Below are positions 59,549 through 64,000 of a stretch of DNA of 64,000 bases, piece by piece (the stretch's first letter is position 1; each line of letters starts with the position of its first letter). The DNA lies in assembly GCA_963811225.1 (NCBI GenBank), contig CAWEQO010000014.1:96402-160401 (forward strand), in the 5' to 3' direction. The translations under genes were made by a program, and so were the position numbers. Source of the stretch: CAWEQO01 sp963811225. Lineage in GTDB: Bacteria; Chloroflexota; Anaerolineae; Anaerolineales; Anaerolineaceae. The notes beneath the pieces were generated by a model, which saw nothing but the letters and a program-made list of their open reading frames with translations, had not been told where the DNA came from and made no database searches.

Positions 59549-60511
59549 ATGAGCGAAAAAGACAAAGCAGCAGTATATGTGGGGATCGATGTGAGCAAGG
59601 CACAACTGGATGTGGCCGTACGGCCGTCCGCTAAACACTGGCAGGTGGAAAACAACGAGAAAGGGATTGCGAAACTCGTCGATCAATTGAGTGCATTCCC
59701 GCCGACCTTGATTGTACTGGAAGCCACCGGTGGCTTAGAGACAGACGTAGCCGTAGCTTTGGCGGCGGCTCAGATGCCGGTGGCGGTGATCAACCCACGT
59801 CAGTCCCGCGATTTTGCGAAATCCACCGGAGAACTGGCCAAAACGGACAAGATTGATGGCGGTGTGCTGGCTCATTTTGCGGAAGCGATCCGCCCCGAGC
59901 CCCGCAGGATGCCGGATGAGCAGGCTCGAGAGCTTCAGGCGATCTTGGTTCGTCGCCGCCAACTGGTCGAAATGCTGGTGGCAGAGAAAAACCGACAGAA
60001 GCAAGCCCGCTCAGTGATGCAAGTGCGCATTCAAGACCATATTGAGTGGCTGGAGCAGGAGCTGGCAGATATTGACAAGGACTTACATCAGCGCTTGCAA
60101 GATAGCCCGGTCTGGCGTGAAAAGGATGAGTTGCTGCAATCTGTCAAAGGCATCGGGCCCGTGACCTCTACGACGCTGCTAGCCGAACTGCCCGAGCTGG
60201 GTCAACTCAATCGCAAGCAGATTGCCGCACTCGTGGGAGTAGCGCCGTTCAATCGAGACAGTGGCAAAATGCGTGGCAAACGGGCCATTTGGGGAGGCCG
60301 GGCGAGTGTCCGCAGTGCCTTGTACCTGGCAACCCTGAATGCTACCCGCTTCAACGTTGTTATCAAGGCTTACTATGAGCGCTTGGTCCAGGCCGGCAAG
60401 TTGCGTAAGGTTGCCTTAGTGGCCTGCATGCACAAAATGTTAACGATTCTCAATGCGATGATGCGTTCTGGTACTCGTTGGGAACCTCGCCTGGCTATGC
60501 CTAAATCCTAA
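59549..60511 (+). CDS. IS110 family transposase (recombinase)
   Basis: 320 residues from ATG 59549 (GGAGGG just upstream; ATG 59534 is also in frame). The RuvC-like DEDD domain opens AVYVGIDVSKAQLDVAV, with LEATGG and AVINPRQSRDFAKSTGELAKTDKIDGGVLAHFAE, the IS110 hallmark. A coiled-coil-rich middle follows. The Transposase_20 domain has VKGIGPVTSTTLLAELPELG and VGVAPFNRDSGKMRGKRAIWGGRASVR with the catalytic Ser. The protein should use the bridge RNA to recombine target and circular donor. The frame is intact, so the element may be active. Confidence 0.95.
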   Translation: MSEKDKAAVYVGIDVSKAQLDVAVRPSAKHWQVENNEKGIAKLVDQLSAFPPTLIVLEATGGLETDVAVALAAAQMPVAVINPRQSRDFAKSTGELAKTDKIDGGVLAHFAEAIRPEPRRMPDEQARELQAILVRRRQLVEMLVAEKNRQKQARSVMQVRIQDHIEWLEQELADIDKDLHQRLQDSPVWREKDELLQSVKGIGPVTSTTLLAELPELGQLNRKQIAALVGVAPFNRDSGKMRGKRAIWGGRASVRSALYLATLNATRFNVVIKAYYERLVQAGKLRKVALVACMHKMLTILNAMMRSGTRWEPRLAMPKS

Positions 60512-60576
60512 ATTTGGCCTTGACTTTTATCACAGTTGCTACAGGCAGAACAAATCTTGTTGCCCTGTCGCTGGAA

Positions 60577-60620
60577 CCCCAGGCGGCCCTAACAGCCAGG
60601 GTATAGGGTTGGGCGCCCGA
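60577..60620. other. REP-like fragment and probable chimeric junction
   Basis: CCCCAGGCGGCCCTAACAG (60577-60595) resembles the REP loop at 38505. CCAGGGTATAGGGT (60596-60609) is the exact reverse complement of the ACCCTATACCCTGG core of the 54-bp palindromes at 14253 and 15111. Immediately after, the sequence turns into the reverse strand of a high-G+C aminotransferase gene that has lost its 3' part. The switch lies at about 60610. Confidence 0.6.
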
Positions 60621-61300
60621 AGGCGACCCCCAGGTGCGGCCCGAAGAACTTGTAGGGCGAGCAGACCAGCACGTCGACGCCCAACGCGCCGACGTCGATC
60701 GGCCCGTGCGGCGCGTAGTGCACGGCGTCGGCCCAGGCGAGCGCCCCTGCGCCGTGAGCGAGCTGGGCGATGCGGCGGACGTCGGTCAGCGTCCCGACCG
60801 CGTTCGAGGCGACCGGGAAGGCGACCACGCGCGTCCGGTCGGAGAGCTGCCGCTCCAGATCGTCGAGGTCGAGCGGCTGTCGTCGTGGATGTCGACGAAG
60901 CGGACGGTCAGGTCGCGGTCGTGGGCGAGCTCGAGCCAGGGGGCGACGTTCGCGTCGTGGTCGAGGCTCGTGACGAGGATCTCGTCCCCGGCCCGAAACT
61001 CGCGGCCCGCCGTCCGGGAGAGGGCGAAGTTGAGCGTCGTCATGTTCGGGCCGAAGACGGCCTCGTCGGGCGCGCAGCCGAGGAAGCGCGGCCGCGGTGG
61101 GCGCGCGCGCTCGCGAGGGCCTCGGTGCGGCGGCTCGTCTCGTACGGGCCGCTGACGTTCGCGTTCGACTCGCGGAGGTAGGCGGCGATCGCGTCGATCA
61201 CCTCGTCGGGCACCTGGGTGCCGCCGGGGCCGTCGAAGAAGACGAGGTCGCGCTCGAGCGCGGAGAAGCGTGCGCGGACGGCGGCGACGTCGAGGCTCAA
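60610..61300 (-). CDS. Cysteine-desulfurase-like class V aminotransferase, truncated and frameshifted
   Basis: TTG start at 61300 gives SLDVAAVRARFSALERDLVFFDGPGGTQVPDEVIDAI, then (frame change near 61110) FLGCAPDEAVFGPNMTTLNFALSR and DEILVTSLDHDANVAPWLELA. After another change near 60880 it reads RTRVVAFPVASNAVGTLTDV, AWADAVHYAPHGPIDV and VCSPYKFFGPHLGVAFGR, the PLP-lysine region. This matches the cysteine desulfurase-like family related to SufS. About the last 40 percent is missing at the junction. Composition is unlike the first 60 kb. Confidence 0.7.
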
Positions 61301-62275
61301 CGGCCGCCTGCCCCAGGCTCGAGCAGCTCGGCCTCGCGCTCGGCAGGAGGCCGGCCTTGCCCGTCCACTCGGGCACGTCGCGGGCCGTCTCGGCGAGCGG
61401 CCGGAAGGTCAGACCGGCCGCGACCGCCGGGAGACGTCGACGAGCTGGAAGGCGGCGAAGTCCTCGTTCGCGGCCGGGATCCAGCCGGCAGGTCGCTCCA
61501 GCCCTCGACGCCCTGCTCGAGCAGGAAGGCCTCGTCGACCCAGACGACCTCGTCGCACCGCAGGCCTCGCAGCATCGAGCCGAAGGTGAGCGCGCCGGGC
61601 GGCGAGGTGGCGTTGAACACGCCCCGCGGCCGTCCTCGGCAAGCTGGAGCATCCAGCCGGCCAGGTCGCGGACGTCGATCATCTGCACGGGCTGTCCGGC
61701 GGGCGGGGCGAGGACGGGCCTCCGCGCTCGACCCGGCGCGGCCAGTAGGTGAAGCGGTCGGTCGGGTCGTGCGGGCCGACGATCAGGCCGGGGCGGACGA
61801 CCAGCGCGCGCGTCGCCGAAGGCGCGCTCGCCCCGTGCTCGCAGAGCGCCTTCAGCGAGCCGTAGTTCGCGGAGTCCTCGAGCAGGCGGTCGTCCGGCCC
61901 GTCGGCGAGCTGCGCCGGCGGGTCGTCTCGGCGCGCGGCTCACGGTAGTCGGCGTAGGAGGAGATGCTGGAGACGAACGGGTACGCGGGCGGCGCTCGGA
62001 GGAGCTCAGCGGAGTCGCCCGACGAGCCGCGGGACGTAGCCGGAGGTGTCGAGGACGGCGTCCCACGTGCGGCCTCGAGCGCGACAGGTCGCCGTCGCGG
62101 TCGCCGTGCAGCTTCTCGAGCTGCGGGGAAGAGCGCCGGGTTCGTCTGGCCGCGGTTGAACGTGGTCACCTCGTGGCCGCTGGTCGAGCGCGGCCTCGAT
62201 CAGCGCATGGCCGAGGAACTTCGGGCCGCCGAGCAGGAGCAGCTTGAGGCCTCCGGCCTCACGACGTCGCCTCAC
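61297..62275 (-). CDS. NAD-dependent epimerase/dehydratase, frameshifted
   Basis: LKLLLLGGPKFLGHALIEAAL at the N-terminus is the GxxxFLG cofactor site. Pieces in different frames follow: WDAVLDTSGYVPRLVGRL, FVSSISSYADYREP, VQMIDVRDLAGWMLQLAEDGRGVFNATSPPGALTFGSML and WVDEAFLLEQGVEGWSDLP. These match a common actinobacterial reductase/epimerase family of about 330 residues. At least five indels are needed. Its stop overlaps the start of the aminotransferase gene (TTGA). Confidence 0.65.
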
Positions 62276-62321
62276 ACCAGGCTGACAGCTCCGCTGTCGC
62301 CTTTGTGCTCGGCTTCGTCTC

Positions 62322-62723
62322 TCACGCGACCTTCCAGGCGTAGCGCGGCGTCGCGGTGAGCGAGGCGCCGACGAAACAGTCGCGCTCGGCCTTCGGCGAG
62401 CAGCCGGGTACCTGGTCGGCCGGCGCCGGGTCGAACCGGACGTCGAGGCGCGCGTCGATCGTCGACGAATGCGAAGCGGTCGTCCTCCTCGCGGCGGGTG
62501 ACCGTCCCCTGCCCGCCCCGCCGCTCGCCTCGACGGCCACGCCCACCCGGCCGGCGTGATAACGGAGGCTGGTCAGCGAGCATTCGAGCAGGGCCGGCGA
62601 GGACGAGGTGCTCGGGCGACCAGTTCCCGGGCACCTCGAGCGGTCGTGCCCTCCGCTGTGCCGACGGCCGTCCCGGTCGAGGGCGACCGCGAACTCGAGG
62701 ACTCTCGCTCTCGGCTCCGCCAT
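62322..62723 (-). CDS. OsmC family protein, frameshifted
   Basis: ATG 62723. Combining frames gives PGNWSPEHLVLAG, SLTSLRYHAGRVGVAVEASGG, GTVTRREEDDRFAFVD, LDVRFDPAPADQVPG and KAERDCFVGASLTATPRYAWKV. The last segment holds the conserved peroxidatic-type Cys of OsmC/Ohr relatives (AERDCF). Expected length about 140 residues. OsmC proteins reduce organic peroxides with paired cysteines. The second Cys region (normally near SCYHLTSL) is damaged by the indels. Confidence 0.65.
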   Translation of the reverse strand: MAEPRARVLEFAVALDRDGRRHSGGHDRSRCPGTGRPSTSSSPALLECSLTSLRYHAGRVGVAVEASGGAGRGRSPAARRTTASHSSTIDARLDVRFDPAPADQVPGCSPKAERDCFVGASLTATPRYAWKVA

Positions 62724-62771
62724 GCGGAAAAACCTAGCGGGTCCGTCCGGTCGGGAAGCTACGTTCGGACC

Positions 62772-62971
62772 GTGACGCGGCTCCGGCCCCTGAGCGAGTC
62801 CGAGTGCTACGCGCGGCTCTACGGTGATCGCGAATCGACGGTGGCGGTGATCCGGGAGTCCGATCCCGAACGCCCGAGCGGCGGGCTGCTCGGCGAGCAG
62901 CTGCGCCGGCTCGTCGAGGGGCGGCGCTGGTGGGCTCGAACGGCGAGCTCTCCGAGGTGGAAGCGGCGTGA
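62772..62971 (+). CDS. Small conserved-looking protein, one frameshift
   Basis: About 66 residues from GTG 62772: TRLRPLSESECYARLYGDRE, STVAVIRESDPERPSGGLLG, EQLRRLVEGR, then after a change near 62925 LVGSNGELSEVEAA. Codon use is strongly GC-rich at third positions, which supports coding. It sits just upstream of the mug gene as short actinobacterial proteins of this type do. No function known to me. Confidence 0.5.
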
Positions 62972-63001
62972 GGCGCGCGGGAAGGGACCGGGTCGCGTAG
63001 C

Positions 63002-63502
63002 GTGGGCAGCGCCGTTCCCGATGTTCTCGCGCCCGACCTGGACTTGATCTTCTGCGGGATCAATCCGGGGCGGGTCTCCGCCGCGGCGGCGGCGCACTTC
63101 GCCAACCCGCGGAACGACTTCTGGCGGCTCCTCCACGCGCCGGGTTCACGCCCCAGCTGCTCGCCCCGAGGAGCAGTTCGAGGTGCTGCGCCGCGGGATC
63201 GGGCTGACGAACGCCGCATCGCGGACCACGCCCGGGTCGAGCGACCTGCGCGCGGCGGACTTCGCGGGCGCCGGCGCACGGCTGGAGCGGCTCGCGCCGG
63301 AATTGCGCCCGCGGGCGATCGGGTTCGTCGGCAAGGAGGCGTACCGTGGGCCGTTCCGGGAGCGGCCGGCGCACGGACTGCAGAAGCGCAGGCTGGGGAG
63401 ACGATGCTGTACGTGCTGCCGTCGACGTCACCCGCGAACGCAGCCGTCCCCTACGCCGAGCGGCTGCGCTGGTTCGTCGCACTGCGGAAGCTGCTGGACT
63501 GA
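63002..63502 (+). CDS. mug: G/U mismatch-specific uracil-DNA glycosylase (Mug), frameshifted
   Basis: The N-terminal block LAPDLDLIFCGINPGRVSAAAAAHFANPRNDFWRLLHA contains the GINPG motif and Asn of Mug/TDG enzymes. Other frames continue LLAPEEQFEVLRRGIGLTNAASRTTPGSSDLRAADF, FVGKEAYRGPFRERPAHGLQ and finally LYVLPSTSPANAA (the LPSTSP motif). About 167 residues, normal length once two or three indels are removed. It excises uracil or thymine mispaired with G. Confidence 0.75.
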   Translation: MGSAVPDVLAPDLDLIFCGINPGRVSAAAAAHFANPRNDFWRLLHAPGSRPSCSPRGAVRGAAPRDRADERRIADHARVERPARGGLRGRRRTAGAARAGIAPAGDRVRRQGGVPWAVPGAAGARTAEAQAGETMLYVLPSTSPANAAVPYAERLRWFVALRKLLD

Positions 63503-63504
63503 GA

Positions 63505-64000
63505 CTACCGGCCGGCCGCGTAGCCTTGCATGCCGCGCGGGTTGGCTCCCGCCTTGAGCAGGCCGTCCTCGCGCGCGACGGCGCTGACCCGTCCGAGCGA
63601 CCACGGATCGGTGACGGTGACGTCGTGGCCGCGCCGGCGGAGCTCGTCGGCAACGTCCTCGCCCCAGCGCGCCTCCAGCGCCAGCGAGCGCGGCGCGCTC
63701 TCGCGCGGGAAGAACGAGGACGGGAAGTGGTCGGTGTGGAACAGCGGCGCGCTGGATCGCGGCCTGAAGGTCGTCGCCGAAGACGACGTGGCGGAGGAAC
63801 GCGTGCAGCGACCACTGGTCCTGCTGGTCGCCGCCGGGCGTCCCGATCGCGAGCGCCGCCCCGCCGTCGCGCAGCGCGATCGTCGGCGACAGCGTCGTCC
63901 GCGGCCTGCGCCCCGGCACGAGCGACGACGGCAGCCCTTCCTCGAGCCAGAACATCTGCGCTCTCGTTACAGCGGCCACCCGAGCGCCGGGATCACCGGC
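63505..64000 (-). CDS. Gamma-glutamyltransferase family protein, C-terminal part (runs off window)
   Basis: The reverse strand reads QMFWLEEGLPSSLVPGRRPRTTLSPTIALRDGGAALAIGTPGGDQQDQWSLHAFLRHVVFGDDLQAAI, the conserved small-subunit block of gamma-glutamyltranspeptidases (GTPGGDQQDQW). In another frame it ends VADELRRRGHDVTVTDPW, GANPRGMQGYAAGR. The catalytic Thr lies upstream, beyond the window. At least one indel near 63750. The family hydrolyses or transfers gamma-glutamyl groups from glutathione-like compounds. Confidence 0.72.

Larger units (their letters stand above)
59350..60538 (+). mobile_element. IS110-family insertion sequence (IS621-like), complete
   Basis: The element contains an IS110 transposase and a structured 5' non-coding end, with no terminal inverted repeats or target duplication beyond a CT dinucleotide. 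The left flank reads CGCCGTGCCC-CT (core 59348-59349) and the right flank CT-AC (core 60539-60540). Joining them restores the REP site CGCCGTGCCCCTAC seen intact four times next door. Length is about 1.19 kb. Boundaries were read from the guide matches of the left-end RNA and from the target repeat; no alignment was run. Confidence 0.8.

Noticed and set aside
60609..61181. Arg-rich plus-strand frames opposite the aminotransferase
   Set aside because: Typical antisense products of very high G+C DNA; the minus strand carries recognisable PLP-enzyme motifs.
1..64000. tRNA or rRNA genes
   Set aside because: No cloverleaf with the GTTCGAATC-type T arm and no rRNA-like conserved segments were recognised on either strand by eye; a tRNAscan-type search would be decisive.

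Overview
Bases 1 to about 60,610 read as one bacterial chromosome segment of moderately high G+C. The gene content points to a Chloroflexota bacterium, probably Anaerolineae-like. This rests on the mix of genes: SpoVS, an LpxL-like acyltransferase beside a CDP-alcohol phosphatidyltransferase, the DUF3090/SCO1664 pair, lipoproteins with Thr/Pro/Ala-rich linkers, large GT-C-like membrane proteins, NB-ARC/TPR proteins and many palindromic intergenic repeats. No rRNA or tRNA gene was seen, so the assignment is inference. From about 60,610 to the end the sequence is visibly G+C-richer, full of indels, and carries actinobacterial-looking genes (Thermoleophilia-like). I read the join as a contig chimera, although a real transfer cannot be excluded by eye.

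Layout. 1-12.2 kb is a housekeeping stretch: a YcaQ-like glycosylase fragment, a lipoprotein hydrolase, a VOC protein, a GT-C-like membrane protein, a DHFR-like reductase, rplS, a class-I amidotransferase, murI, DUF3090 + SCO1664, homoserine dehydrogenase, folK and folP. 12.3-18.4 kb encodes membrane and lipid functions: a second GT-C-like protein, a CPBP protease flanked by identical 54-bp palindromes, an acyltransferase, a CDP-alcohol phosphatidyltransferase and a Ca2+/cation exchanger. 18.7-22.5 kb is a pyruvate dehydrogenase operon (E1 alpha, E1 beta, E2). 23-28 kb holds a GH5 hydrolase, then a divergent tRNA-guanine transglycosylase translationally coupled to the first of two ArmA/Rmt-type 16S rRNA m7G1405 methyltransferases embedded in repeat arrays. 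28.3-31.6 kb is an NB-ARC/TPR gene and a TPR gene. 31.7-38.3 kb has elp3, two methyltransferases and a PAS/GAF/HD-GYP sensor. 38.6-42 kb has a glycosyltransferase, a beta-propeller protein and a ferredoxin; then come a deoxynucleoside kinase and spoVS. 43.8-50.4 kb is a minus-strand surface polysaccharide cluster with two sulfotransferases, a glycosyltransferase, a flippase, an epimerase and a UDP-sugar dehydrogenase. 50.6-52.3 kb is tsaE-tsaB-rimI. 52.4-53.8 kb is a TetR regulator divergent from a SnoaL-like gene, separated by a duplicated two-way promoter/operator. 54.2-58.6 kb is a Ugp-type ABC importer with a lipoprotein glycerophosphodiesterase.

The most notable object is an IS110-family element at 59,350-60,538. 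It sits in an array of REP-like (GTAG/CTAC) repeats. Its left end folds like an IS621-type bridge RNA. One loop carries the sequence of the REP target and the other carries the sequence of the element's own right end, so both element boundaries and the CT core can be read from the sequence alone.

Several genes (hydrolase 1,265; thiolase-like 10,063; NB-ARC/TPR 28,333; elp3; methyltransferase 34,185; HD-GYP sensor) are continuous in homology but broken by small indels, some at homopolymers or CGCG runs. Sequencing error is the simplest explanation. I annotate each as one gene and state where the frame changes.
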